Shown here: positions 32,160 to 42,889 of the stretch, piece after piece
How positions within the stretch are numbered: position 1 is the stretch's first letter
Layout: each line of letters opens with the position of its first letter
DNA from: CAXXOK01 sp035353235
GTDB taxonomy: Bacteria > Bacillota > Clostridia > Christensenellales > Aristaeellaceae
Length of the DNA: 64,000 nucleotides
Direction of reading: 5' to 3'
Assembly (NCBI GenBank): GCA_035353235.1
Contig: DAOPZG010000001.1
Span: 1 to 64,000, forward strand
Translations under genes and position numbers: made by a program
The notes under the pieces: generated by a model
Database searches by the model: none
Seen by the model: only the letters and a program-made list of their open reading frames with translations
Told to the model about the DNA's origin: nothing

Positions 32160-33257
32160 TCACTGCATTTTCAGGTACGCCGTGATAAAACCGGACAGAT
32201 TGCCGTCCATCACGTCGTCCACGTTTCCGACTTCGTAGCCGGTCCGGTGATCCTTCACCATCGTGTAGGGCTGGAAAACATAGCTCCGGATCTGGCTGCC
32301 CCACTCGATCTTTTTAAGCTCGCCCTTGATCCCGGCCATCTGCTCTTCTTTCTCGCGGATGTGCAGTTCCAGCAGACGGCTGCGCAGGATTTGCAGACAG
32401 ACCTCACGGTTCTGGATTTGCGAGCGTTCGTTCTGGCACTGCGCTACGGTACCTGTTGGGATATGCGTCATCCGCACGGCGGAGTCGGTACGGTTTACAT
32501 GCTGGCCGCCAGCGCCGCCGGAACGGTAAGTGTCAATACGCACCTCTTCCATATTCACTTCAAACTTGCCTTCATCCTCCAGGATAGGGGCTACGTCCAG
32601 AGAGCTGAAGCTGGTGTGCCGCCGGGCGTTCGCGTCAAACGGGCTGATACGTACCAGTCGGTGCACGCCCCGCTCGCTGCGCAGATAGCCGTAAGCGTTA
32701 TCGCCTTCCACACGGAAAGTGACACTTTTCACGCCCGCCTCGTCGCCCTCCAGCAGATCGTTCACCGTGACTTTAAAGCCCATCCGCTCGCAGTACCGCG
32801 TATACATCCGGTACAGCATCTGCGTCCAGTCCTGCGCCTCGGTACCGCCGGCGCCCGCGTGCAGGCTCAGCACACAGTCGCAATCGTCATATTCCCCGCG
32901 CATCAGGGATTCCAGTTCCAGCGCGTCCGCGTCTTCCCGCAGGGCGGCCAGTTCGGTTTCGCATTCCCGGCCGATTTCCTCGTCCGGTTCTTCCTTCAGC
33001 AGCGAAAGCATGGCTTCCACGTCGTCGCAACGGTCGCGCAGGCGCTTCACATGGCCCAGACGGCCTTCGATGTGGCTTACGCGGCGGTTCACCTCGGTAG
33101 AGCGCTCCAGATTGGTCCAAAATTCCGGGGCGTTCATCTCCTCCTTCAGTTCAGACAATTCTTCCTGAAGTTGCGGCAGGTGCAATGCGTCCGCCGCCTT
33201 GGTAATCGTATCTCGAAGCGTTTCCAGCTCCTGTTGGTATTGTTCGGTATCGACCAT
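32160..33257 (-). CDS. prfB: Peptide chain release factor 2 (no programmed frameshift)
   Basis: 365 residues, the same length as E. coli RF2. The peptidyl-hydrolysis GGQ is at 250-252 and the stop-codon-reading SPF tripeptide at 205-207, confirming RF2 rather than RF1. Most bacterial prfB genes need a +1 frameshift near codon 25 at an in-frame UGA; here the reading frame is continuous from an ATG with AAGGAG 7 nt upstream, and no internal UGA is present. It follows secA, a conserved Firmicutes arrangement, with a gap of 150 bp containing purine-rich sequence but no clear promoter. Confidence 0.96.
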   Translation of the reverse strand: MVDTEQYQQELETLRDTITKAADALHLPQLQEELSELKEEMNAPEFWTNLERSTEVNRRVSHIEGRLGHVKRLRDRCDDVEAMLSLLKEEPDEEIGRECETELAALREDADALELESLMRGEYDDCDCVLSLHAGAGGTEAQDWTQMLYRMYTRYCERMGFKVTVNDLLEGDEAGVKSVTFRVEGDNAYGYLRSERGVHRLVRISPFDANARRHTSFSSLDVAPILEDEGKFEVNMEEVRIDTYRSGGAGGQHVNRTDSAVRMTHIPTGTVAQCQNERSQIQNREVCLQILRSRLLELHIREKEEQMAGIKGELKKIEWGSQIRSYVFQPYTMVKDHRTGYEVGNVDDVMDGNLSGFITAYLKMQ

Positions 33258-33407
33258 ATCATTTCTCCTTCAAAGGGGATACTCCCGATTCGAGCGCCGC
33301 TGCCGGAGGCAGCCAGCGGCAGGGGGAAGGGGAGATTCCCTTCCCGGATGGCAAAGATCAACGCACGGGAAAGCGCGCGGCGCTTACCCAGTGGATGGGG
33401 TGTTTCC

Positions 33408-36158
<2,751 letters not shown>

Positions 36159-36233
36159 GGTTTTATTCTCCTTCAATCCTGGCAGCCGGCAAGTGCCTGA
36201 CGGCCGAAATCATGGCGTAATACGCCGATTGTG

Positions 36234-36263
36234 ATTATACCACGCTTACGGCGTTTTGGGCAA
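36234..36263 (-). promoter_or_regulatory. Promoter of secA-prfB
   Basis: Minus-strand TTGCCC (36263-36258), 18-bp spacer, perfect TATAAT (36239-36234) extended by TGG. The leader to the TTG start is about 70 nt. Confidence 0.72.
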
Positions 36264-36287
36264 GCGCGCGCAAACGAACAGGCACAC

Positions 36288-36325
36288 AAAAACCACCCGG
36301 CGGTCAGCCCTTGCCGCACCGGGTG
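36288..36325 (-). terminator. Terminator of the hydantoinase/flavoprotein unit
   Basis: CCACCCGG (36293-36300) pairs with CCGGGTGG (36318-36325); on the minus strand the stem is followed by TTTTTGTG. It separates the flavoprotein gene from secA. Confidence 0.85.
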
Positions 36326-36393
36326 GCTGTCTGGTTCATTGCGGAACGTCTGTCCCGCTGAAAAACATTCTGTGCCTGAAAAGTTGTAAAAAC

Positions 36394-36939
36394 TTACAGC
36401 GCTGTTTTCACCAGCTTCTCCCCCAGCGCACGGGCGCGGGCCAGCGCCTCATGTCCCGCGATGTCGCCCTTCTTTTCCAGGTCCGTCACAGTCACTTCGC
36501 CCATGCGCTTCCAGCCAAGATACCCTTCGATGGCCGCCATCGTAGCGCGCAGGGGATCGAACGCACGCTGCGTATCATCCGCGCATACGGATAAAAGCAC
36601 CGTCAGCCGGATGGGGAACTTCGCGCGCACAGGGTTATACAACCGGTCGAAAATCGCTTTCATCTGCGCGGACATATTGTAAAAATAAACCGGCGTGGCC
36701 ACCACCAGCGCATCGGTGCGCAGCAGCAGATCGTACACTTCCGGCATATCGTCCGCCACGGCGCAGCGGTCGTGCGTCTGGCAATAATCACAGTTCACAC
36801 AAGGCGCTATCTTCTTGCCGCGCACCGAAAACTTCGTCACTTCCGCGCCAGCCGCCTGCGCGCCCGCGATCAGCGCGTCCGCGAGGGTTTCGGTATTGCC
36901 GCCCTTGCGGGGGCTGCCAACCAGTACGGTGATCCTCAT
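36394..36939 (-). CDS. NAD(P)H-dependent FMN reductase family / iron-sulfur flavoprotein-like
   Basis: 181 residues of the flavodoxin-like fold. The FMN phosphate loop is GSPRKGGNTETLA (8-20), and ATPVYFYNMSAQMK (about 82-95) is the flavin-contacting segment. C47, C50, C53 and C59 form a CX2CX2CX5C cluster, matching the compact cysteine motif of archaeal and clostridial iron-sulfur flavoproteins, so a 4Fe-4S cluster is possible. Electron partners are not encoded nearby. GGGAGGGG precedes the ATG. The hydantoinase gene ends 18 bp upstream on the same strand, suggesting co-transcription. Confidence 0.87.
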   Translation of the reverse strand: MRITVLVGSPRKGGNTETLADALIAGAQAAGAEVTKFSVRGKKIAPCVNCDYCQTHDRCAVADDMPEVYDLLLRTDALVVATPVYFYNMSAQMKAIFDRLYNPVRAKFPIRLTVLLSVCADDTQRAFDPLRATMAAIEGYLGWKRMGEVTVTDLEKKGDIAGHEALARARALGEKLVKTAL

Positions 36940-36957
36940 TTTTATTCCCCTCCCTAA

Positions 36958-38364
36958 TCAGCAGGCAAACGACGGGGATTCCGGCGCGACAGGATTGCAT
37001 TTCTGGTAGCGGCCCGCGCCTTTCTCCCCCAGAAAATCTCCGTGATCGTACACCAGATCGCCGCGCAGATAAGTAGCCGTCACACGCCCGTGCAGCGCCG
37101 TGTTTTCCCAGATTGTGTGATCCAGCGCGCCGTGCAGGTCCCGCACGCGCACCACGCCGTCCGTTCGCGGGTCGAACACCGCGATATCCGCGTCCAGCCC
37201 CGGCCGCAGCGCACCTTTGCGATCCGCCAGCCCAAACAGCCGGGCCGGGTTGGCAGCGCAGACCGCCGCCACGCGCTCAAACGGAATCCGTCCAAGGTTG
37301 GCCTGTGTAAGCAGATACGGGTACAGGGTTTCCACACCGTCGCACCCGTTGGGGATGGTGGTAAAATCGCCCGCGCGCCCGTCCGGCAGGCGGATGCCGT
37401 AATCCTTCTCCGCCATGGTAAACGGGCAGTGGTCGGTCGCTACGGTGGAAATATCTCCGCGAAGCAGCGCCGCCCACAGCGCGCTTTGCGACGCGCGCCC
37501 CTTGATGGCGGGCGAGCATACGTAATCCTGCGCGCGGGGGCCGCGGTACACGTCACACGTAAAGTTCAGATACTGCGGGCAGGTTTCCGCAAACACGGGC
37601 AAACCCTCGTCCCTCGCCTGCGTCACGGCGGCAACGCTGTCCTCGTCCGTAAGGTGCACCACGTACAGCGGCGCTTTGGCCGCCTTCGCCAGCGCAATCA
37701 CGCGCCGGGTCGCCTCAGCCGCCACTTCCTCGCTGCGGCTGCGGTAATGCCACCACGGATCGGTCTTGCCGTCCGCCAGATATTCCTTCACCCGCGCGGC
37801 GAGCATCCCCCGGTTTTCGGCGTGCACGGTCGTCAGTGCGCCGATCCGCGCCGTTTCCAGCAACAGGCGGTACAGCACCTCGTCGGAAAGGCCGAAATCG
37901 TACACCATATACGCCTTAAAACTGCTCACACCCGCCGCGACCGCATCCTTTACGGAGGCCAGCAGTTCCGGTGTGCTCAGATCGCTTACCCCGATATGGA
38001 ACGCGAAATCCACCGCAGCCTTCTCCGCGGCTATGGGGATGCGTTTCGCCAGCGTCTGTGTCAGCGGTTCGCCCTTCTCCTGCAACAGATAGTCGATCAC
38101 CGTCGTGACCCCGCCGCAGGCCGCCGCGCGCGTGCCGGTAAAGTAATCGTCGCTGGTGTCGATGCCGGAGCATACGCATTCCAGATGGGTATGCGCGTCA
38201 ATCGCCCCCGGCAGCAGCAGCATACCGCTTACATCCGTTACCCGCGCGTCCCCGGCGGGCAGATTTTGCCCGATGGACGCGATGCTTTCGCCGTCCGTGA
38301 GCAGGTCAGCTTTGTACATCCCTTCGGTGGTTACGATCGTGCCGCCGCGAAACAATGTTTTCAT
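36958..38364 (-). CDS. Dihydropyrimidinase / hydantoinase family amidohydrolase
   Basis: 468 residues, a normal length for D-hydantoinases and dihydropyrimidinases. The binuclear zinc site is complete: H58 and H60 (DAHTH), K150 for carboxylation (SSFKAY), H181 (VHAEN), H237 (YVVHLTD) and D311 (ATDHCPF). It hydrolyses cyclic amides such as dihydropyrimidines, hydantoins or allantoin in purine or pyrimidine degradation; the precise substrate cannot be read. No other catabolic enzyme of these pathways is adjacent. AAGGAGGGG lies 6 nt upstream of the ATG. Confidence 0.92.
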   Translation of the reverse strand: MKTLFRGGTIVTTEGMYKADLLTDGESIASIGQNLPAGDARVTDVSGMLLLPGAIDAHTHLECVCSGIDTSDDYFTGTRAAACGGVTTVIDYLLQEKGEPLTQTLAKRIPIAAEKAAVDFAFHIGVSDLSTPELLASVKDAVAAGVSSFKAYMVYDFGLSDEVLYRLLLETARIGALTTVHAENRGMLAARVKEYLADGKTDPWWHYRSRSEEVAAEATRRVIALAKAAKAPLYVVHLTDEDSVAAVTQARDEGLPVFAETCPQYLNFTCDVYRGPRAQDYVCSPAIKGRASQSALWAALLRGDISTVATDHCPFTMAEKDYGIRLPDGRAGDFTTIPNGCDGVETLYPYLLTQANLGRIPFERVAAVCAANPARLFGLADRKGALRPGLDADIAVFDPRTDGVVRVRDLHGALDHTIWENTALHGRVTATYLRGDLVYDHGDFLGEKGAGRYQKCNPVAPESPSFAC

Positions 38365-38457
38365 GCTTCACCCCTCCTTGAGAGGTATCCTTCACAGCCT
38401 GTATTCGCGCAATCTTTGCCAAATCCTGTACCCGTTCCGCGTTTTCCGGTAAGTTGG

Positions 38458-38865
38458 TCACAGCGTTTTGATCAGCAGCAGTTCCGCCGCCTGCTCCGGC
38501 AGCAGCAGCGCGCCCGTATCCCGGTACCCCAGTTTGCGGTAAAAATGCTGCGCGGATTCGTCCACCTGCGTGCTGGTCATCACCCGCTGATACCCTTCGG
38601 CGCGCATCCGGTTTTCCCAGTCGCTCACCAGCGCGTGGCCGAATCCTTTGCCCCGTTCCGCCTCCAGAAAAAAGAGCATATTCATGAACGGAATTTCATC
38701 CCAGAAAAGCCCGTAGCGCAGCCACCCGACCAATCGCCTATCCGCCTCCGCCAGCAACACACGTCCAAGCGGCAGAAGGTTCGCCAGCTCCCCGGCGGCA
38801 ATATGCCGATCCCATTGCAGCAGCCACTCCGCGTCTTTTTCGTCCGCCAACCTGATGTTCAACAT
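38458..38865 (-). CDS. GNAT family N-acetyltransferase
   Basis: 135 residues. The acetyl-CoA loop is LEAERGKGFGHALV (about 72-85), followed by the C-terminal VDESAQHFYRKLGYRDTGALLL typical of small GNAT enzymes. The substrate is unknown. The ATG at 38865 is preceded by GGAGG 7 nt upstream, overlapping the end of the NUDIX gene (the stop is at 38868), so the two are translationally linked. A longer opening upstream in this frame lies inside the NUDIX gene and is not used. Confidence 0.88.
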   Translation of the reverse strand: MLNIRLADEKDAEWLLQWDRHIAAGELANLLPLGRVLLAEADRRLVGWLRYGLFWDEIPFMNMLFFLEAERGKGFGHALVSDWENRMRAEGYQRVMTSTQVDESAQHFYRKLGYRDTGALLLPEQAAELLLIKTL

Positions 38866-38867
38866 GC

Positions 38868-39287
38868 TTATTCCTCCGGCCGAAGCGTCTGCGACGCCCA
38901 GTCGAACCGAGCGATAAACGCCGCGTCCGCCGGGCAGAAACGGTAATCGCTCAGCTGATCCGGCTGCACCCAGCGCGCGTCGGTATGCACGTTCAGCCTC
39001 AGTACCGTCACGGAAGCCTGCGCCGCCACAAACGCGAAATGAATCAGCCGCCCGTCCGTCACATAATCCATCTCCGCCGCGATCCGCAGCCCGTTCAACG
39101 GCAGGGCCAGTTCCTCCACCAGTTCCCGCGCGGCGCAGGCCTCGTAGGTTTCTCCCGGCTCCCGTTTGCCGCCCGGAAACTCCCACAGCCCCTCCAGCGA
39201 CGCCCAGTCGCCCCGCGCGTCCACTTTCCGCTGAGCGATCAGCACCCGCCCAAGCGCGTCCCGTACCAGCGCCGCGGCAACCTCCAT
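38868..39287 (-). CDS. NUDIX hydrolase, MutT/8-oxo-dGTPase-like
   Basis: 139 residues. The Nudix box is present: GGKREPGET followed by RELVEEL, giving the Gx5Ex7REUxEE pattern. The surrounding LWEFPGGK and small size fit (8-oxo)-dGTP diphosphatase or a related sanitation enzyme. I use the ATG at 39287: AGGAG lies 9 nt upstream of it, whereas the in-frame ATG at 39296 directly abuts that ribosome site. It lies 12 bp downstream of tgt. Confidence 0.92.
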   Translation of the reverse strand: MEVAAALVRDALGRVLIAQRKVDARGDWASLEGLWEFPGGKREPGETYEACAARELVEELALPLNGLRIAAEMDYVTDGRLIHFAFVAAQASVTVLRLNVHTDARWVQPDQLSDYRFCPADAAFIARFDWASQTLRPEE

Positions 39288-39299
39288 GCGTTTCATCTC

Positions 39300-40436
39300 C
39301 TAAAAATTCCGGCTCATATCATACCGGTCGAAAAATGCCTTACGGAAATCGCCGAAGCGATCCTCCGCGATGGCCTGCCGCACGTCCTCCATCAGCTTAA
39401 TCAAAAAACGCAGGTTATGGATGCTCGCCAGCCGCGCGCCGGTAATCTCCCCGGCCTTGATCAGGTGCCGCACATACGCGCGGGAGAAGTTCTGGCAGGC
39501 ATAGCAGTCGCACCCTTCCTCAATCGGGCCGAAATCGTGCGCGTACGTCGCGTTTTTGATTACCAGCCGGCCGTTGCGCGTAAAGCAGGTGCCGTTGCGC
39601 GCAATCCGCGTGGCCAGCACACAGTCGAACATATCCACGCCGCGCAGCACGCCTTCCACCAGGCAGTCTGGCGAACCGACGCCCATCAGGTAACGGGGTT
39701 TGGTGGTGGGCATATAGGGCATCAACGCTTCCAACATGCCGTACATCACAGGTTTGGGCTCCCCCACGCTCAACCCGCCGATACCGTAGCCGATAAAATC
39801 CATATCACTGAGCGCCTTGGCGCTCTCGATGCGCAAATCTTCAAAAAAAGCGCCCTGTACGATGCCGAACAGCGCCTGCTGATCTGCGTTTTCCTGCTGC
39901 ACCTGATGCGCCTTGCAGCGGGCTGCCCAGCGGTGGGTGCGCAGCATCGCGGCCTCGGCGGTCTCATGGTCGCACGGGTAAGCGGTGCACACATCAAACG
40001 CCATCATGATGTCGCTGCCCAGCGCATGCTGAATATCCATGCTCACTTCCGGGGAAATGAACTGGCGGCTGCCGTCCAGATGGCTTTGGAAGGTTACGCC
40101 CTCCTCCTTGATTTTACGGATTCCCGCCAGCGAAAACACCTGAAAGCCGCCGCTGTCCGTTAAAATCGGACGCGGCCACGCCATGAAACGGTGCAGCCCG
40201 CCCGCCTCGCGGATCAGCTCTTCGCCGGGGCGCAGGTGCAGGTGGTAGGTATTGCTCAGGATGATTTCCGCGCCGATCTCCGTCAGTTCCCGCGGGGTCA
40301 TAGCCTTCACGGTCGCCGCGGTGCCCACCGGCATATACACGGGGGTATGGATATCGCCGTGCGGCGTATGCAGCACGCCCAGGCGCGCGCCGGTCTGCGC
40401 GCAGGTCTTGGTGACTTCAAACGAAAAGTTCTGCAT
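39300..40436 (-). CDS. tgt: tRNA-guanine transglycosylase
   Basis: 378 residues. TDSGGFQVFSL and the nucleophile segment FDCVLATRIARNGT are intact, and the C-terminal zinc site CDCYACQNFSRAYVRHL has the expected CxCx2C and histidine. It exchanges guanine-34 for preQ1 in tRNAs with GUN anticodons, the queuosine entry step. queA, ruvB and yajC, its frequent neighbours, are not here; the NUDIX-GNAT pair follows. AAAGGGG lies upstream of the ATG. The upstream gap (40437-41098) is repeat-rich and its promoter was not identified. Confidence 0.96.
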   Translation of the reverse strand: MQNFSFEVTKTCAQTGARLGVLHTPHGDIHTPVYMPVGTAATVKAMTPRELTEIGAEIILSNTYHLHLRPGEELIREAGGLHRFMAWPRPILTDSGGFQVFSLAGIRKIKEEGVTFQSHLDGSRQFISPEVSMDIQHALGSDIMMAFDVCTAYPCDHETAEAAMLRTHRWAARCKAHQVQQENADQQALFGIVQGAFFEDLRIESAKALSDMDFIGYGIGGLSVGEPKPVMYGMLEALMPYMPTTKPRYLMGVGSPDCLVEGVLRGVDMFDCVLATRIARNGTCFTRNGRLVIKNATYAHDFGPIEEGCDCYACQNFSRAYVRHLIKAGEITGARLASIHNLRFLIKLMEDVRQAIAEDRFGDFRKAFFDRYDMSRNF

Positions 40437-40492
40437 GGGGTTCCCCTTTCGGGTGATATTCTTTTTTCTCCCCGGGGGGAGAAACAGGGTTT

Positions 40493-40676
40493 CGCGCCTG
40501 CGGGCGCGAGCAGGGGCTTTCCGCTCGCCCCTGCGCCCTTCGGCGGCACTTCTTTACATAGCGAGCACTGTAGCAGACAGGGCTCCGCACCTGCGGGTGC
40601 GGCCAAAGGGCTTTGCGCTCGCCCTTTGGAAGCCTTCGCGGTCACTTGCGTTACGGCGAGTCGGCGGGTATCGCTC
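40493..40676. repeat. Two imperfect tandem repeat units of about 92 bp, each with two hairpins
   Basis: Unit A (40493-40584): CGCGCC-TGCG-GGCGCG, then GCAGGGGC (40510-40517) with GCCCCTGC (40527-40534) around a TTTCCGCTC loop. Unit B (40585-40676): CCGCACC-TGCG-GGTGCGG, then CCAAAGGGC (40603-40611) with GCCCTTTGG (40621-40629) around TTTGCGCTC. The loops are nearly identical, while the stems differ but still pair. Both units continue with CCTTCG...CACTT...TTAC...GCGAG. Confidence 0.8.
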
Positions 40677-40768
40677 TCGGAGTACAGGATAGTCGTCCGT
40701 TCTGCCTTCGGCAGCCCGACCGACAAGCCTGTCCATCCTTCGAGCAACATCCGCCTCCCCGCCCACAT

Positions 40769-40826
40769 GTTGCGAAGCGACAGGGAAATGGCGGGAAAAG
40801 ACGGGTACGATACGGAAAAGTACGAG
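40769..40826 (+). repeat. 58-bp direct repeat, copy 1
   Basis: Begins GTTGCGAAGCGACAGGG and continues with AAATGGCGGGAAAAG. It is nearly identical to 40904-40961 (about four mismatches over 58 bp), starting 135 bp apart. Confidence 0.85.
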
Positions 40827-40903
40827 GAGAGAGCAAGTAATATCAAGTCGGATGTTCCAGCCAGATGCCGAAAATTATCCTTACCAGGGTTCCCCATCAG
40901 TCT

Positions 40904-40961
40904 GTTGCGAAGCGACAGGGAAATGGCGGGAAAAGACGGGTACGAAACGGAAAAGCACGGG
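40904..40961 (+). repeat. 58-bp direct repeat, copy 2
   Basis: Second copy of the repeat at 40769. Differences are single bases in the last third. Only two copies are present in the window. Confidence 0.85.
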
Positions 40962-41098
40962 GAAAAACGGACAGCCACACAGGCCGGAAAGAAAAATTGC
41001 TGATTTCCAGCAAAGCCTACCGGGAAGCGAACGAAAAAGGGGGATGGCTGAGAATCTGGTCAGGAAGCGAATAAAATAAGAAAGGCTATGGCGGAGTA

Positions 41099-41815
41099 TC
41101 AGGACTGATCTCCGTTTACGCCACGTTCGGCCAGAAACGCGTCGATCCGGGCCGCAAAGGGTGCGAACGCGCGGCCCTGCGGGCGGCTCACGAAGGTCAT
41201 CGGTTCCTTTTTCGTAGGATGATTCAGCGTCAGCACTGCGCCCCACAGCGCGATGGGCTCCCCCGGGTCGCCGCTGCCATAGCGCAGATCCTGCACAACG
41301 GGGTGGCCGGATTGGGCCAGCTGCACGCGAATCTGGTGCTTACGGCCCGTTTCCAGCATCATATGCAGCAGTGCCCGATCCGTCTGCGCGTCCGTCGCGA
41401 TACGCCGCCAGTGCAGCGTGGCCTGTTGCGAACCGGTCGTGCCCGGCGGCACGCAGCGGACGTTGCCGGTCGCGTCGTCTTTTTGCAGCCAGTCCGAAAG
41501 CGTACCGGATTCCGGCAGGTCCGCGCCGTGCACCACCGCGAGGTACTCCCGCTGCATGGTATGCGCACGCAGCTGCTCGCTCAGTCGCGCCGCCGCTTTG
41601 CTGGTTTTCGCCAGCGCCACCAGCCCGCCCACCGGACGGTCCAGCCGGTGCACGCACCCCAGATAAGCCTCGCCTGGTTTCTGATATTTCGTCACGAGGT
41701 AACGCTTCATTTTGTCCAGCAGGCACTCATCGCCCGTTTCGTCCCCCTGCGTCAGCAGGTTGGGCGGTTTTTCCACAATCAGCAGGTGATTGTCCTCGTA
41801 CACCACCTTACACAT
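41099..41815 (-). CDS. RluA/RluD-family RNA pseudouridine synthase
   Basis: 238 residues. The catalytic aspartate is D59 in VHRLDRPVGG, with KPPNLLTQ near the N-terminus and the LETGRKHQIRVQL segment later. No S4 domain precedes the catalytic domain, so it is a short RluA-type enzyme; the modified rRNA or tRNA uridine is unknown. Its start overlaps the preceding methyltransferase gene by 8 nt, implying that two RNA-modification genes are coupled. Confidence 0.92.
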   Translation of the reverse strand: MCKVVYEDNHLLIVEKPPNLLTQGDETGDECLLDKMKRYLVTKYQKPGEAYLGCVHRLDRPVGGLVALAKTSKAAARLSEQLRAHTMQREYLAVVHGADLPESGTLSDWLQKDDATGNVRCVPPGTTGSQQATLHWRRIATDAQTDRALLHMMLETGRKHQIRVQLAQSGHPVVQDLRYGSGDPGEPIALWGAVLTLNHPTKKEPMTFVSRPQGRAFAPFAARIDAFLAERGVNGDQS

Positions 41816-42674
41816 CGGGCGTCCACCGCGCCGTAGCGCCGCAGGGCAGCACCCCGCCCGTCGTAACCGGCAGGGCCAGTTCCTCCGCCACGGTCGTACC
41901 GCGCCCGCCTATGCACCGCCGCACCACGTTCCCCAGCACGCCCGCCGCGAAGCCCGTGGTATATCCGTTCAGTAAAAAGAACAGCGGGGTATCCGACAGG
42001 GCCTGCACGCACAGCTCCGTAAGCCCATACAATTCGTCTTCCAGCTTCCATACCTCGCCGTTGGGACCGCGCCCATAGCTGGGCGGGTCCATCAGGATAC
42101 CATCGTAGCGGTTGCCGCGGCGCAGTTCCCGCTGTACAAAGGCTTTAGCGTCCTCCACGATAAACCGTGTGCGGTCTTCCGGGATGTTGGAAAGGTCGCG
42201 GTTTTCTTTGGCCCATTGCACCATGCCCTTGGCCGCGTCCACGTGCGTTACGTGCGCGCCCGCTGCCGCGCAGGCCAGCGTAGCCCCGCCCGTGTAGGCG
42301 AACAGGTTGAGTACCTTCACATTCTGCCCCCGCGCCACGGCCCCAGTGATACGCTCACGCATAAACGCCCAGTTGGCCGCCTGCTCCGGGAAAAGCCCGG
42401 TGTGTTTAAAGCCCGTCGGGCGCACATAAAACTTGAGGTCGTCAAGCGTCATCACCCAGCGTTCGGGCAGGGAATGCGCAAACGCCCAGCTACCGCCGCC
42501 GGTTTCGCTGCGGGTATAGTGCGCGTCCGCCTTTTCCCATTGTTCCGGACTGGCCTTGGGCCAGATCACCTGCGGGTCCGGGCGGCGCAGGATCACATTC
42601 TTCCAGCGTTCCAGCTTCTCGCCGTCGCCGGTATCCAGCACCTCATAGTCACGCCACTGGTCGCATAAAAACAT
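41808..42674 (-). CDS. SAM-dependent methyltransferase (PF10672-type, RlmI/RlmK-like)
   Basis: 288 residues. The SAM motif I is VLNLFAYTGGATLACAAAG (about 126-144), motif IV is MDPPSYGRG (about 197-205), and WKNVILRRPDPQVIWP near the N-terminus fits the rRNA cytosine C5-methyltransferase group represented by RlmI and RlmK. The PUA domain of RlmI is missing. The likely substrate is 23S rRNA, but this is family inference. AAAGGGG lies 9 nt upstream of the ATG. It is co-transcribed with the pseudouridine synthase gene. Confidence 0.88.
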   Translation of the reverse strand: MFLCDQWRDYEVLDTGDGEKLERWKNVILRRPDPQVIWPKASPEQWEKADAHYTRSETGGGSWAFAHSLPERWVMTLDDLKFYVRPTGFKHTGLFPEQAANWAFMRERITGAVARGQNVKVLNLFAYTGGATLACAAAGAHVTHVDAAKGMVQWAKENRDLSNIPEDRTRFIVEDAKAFVQRELRRGNRYDGILMDPPSYGRGPNGEVWKLEDELYGLTELCVQALSDTPLFFLLNGYTTGFAAGVLGNVVRRCIGGRGTTVAEELALPVTTGGVLPCGATARWTPDV

Positions 42675-42790
42675 GGTATACCCCTTTGCTTTCCATAACA
42701 GGATGCTACTATATTCGTTCCGCAGGTTCCCAAACCCTGCGTGTTAGCCGGAAACGACCACTCCGACAGATACGGTTGGCAATAATAGCG

Positions 42791-42837
42791 TTTCGCCCGC
42801 CGCCCGCCATGCGCGGCACAGCGAACGGCGGGCGAAA
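42791..42837 (-). terminator. Hairpin after ileS, possible terminator
   Basis: TTTCGCCCGCC (42791-42801) pairs with GGCGGGCGAAA (42827-42837), 11 bp. There is no T tract after it on the minus strand, so termination is uncertain. Confidence 0.5.
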
Positions 42838-42889
42838 TTCATTTCCACAGGCCATCCTTTACAGCCCGGGGAGAAAGATTCCTCTTTTG

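Larger units (their letters stand above)
40437..41098. other. 660-bp gene-free, repeat-rich intergenic region
   Basis: No supported gene. It holds two hairpin-bearing imperfect repeats of about 92 bp (40493-40676), then two copies of a 58-bp direct repeat (40769-40826 and 40904-40961). Open frames that cross it have no ribosome sites and merely translate the repeats. The tgt promoter should lie at its low-coordinate end but I could not identify it. Confidence 0.7.

Noticed and set aside
33146..33361. Overlapping short frame at the start of prfB suggesting a frameshift site
   Set aside because: prfB is open in a single frame from an ATG with a good ribosome site; no UGA slippery site is seen.
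40769..40961. Possible CRISPR array
   Set aside because: Only two 58-bp copies, with a 77-bp gap and no cas genes; repeat length and number do not fit.
40191..41003. Open frames through the repeat region, which could be read as a small gene
   Set aside because: They translate the repeats themselves, lack Shine-Dalgarno sites and begin inside tgt on the opposite strand.
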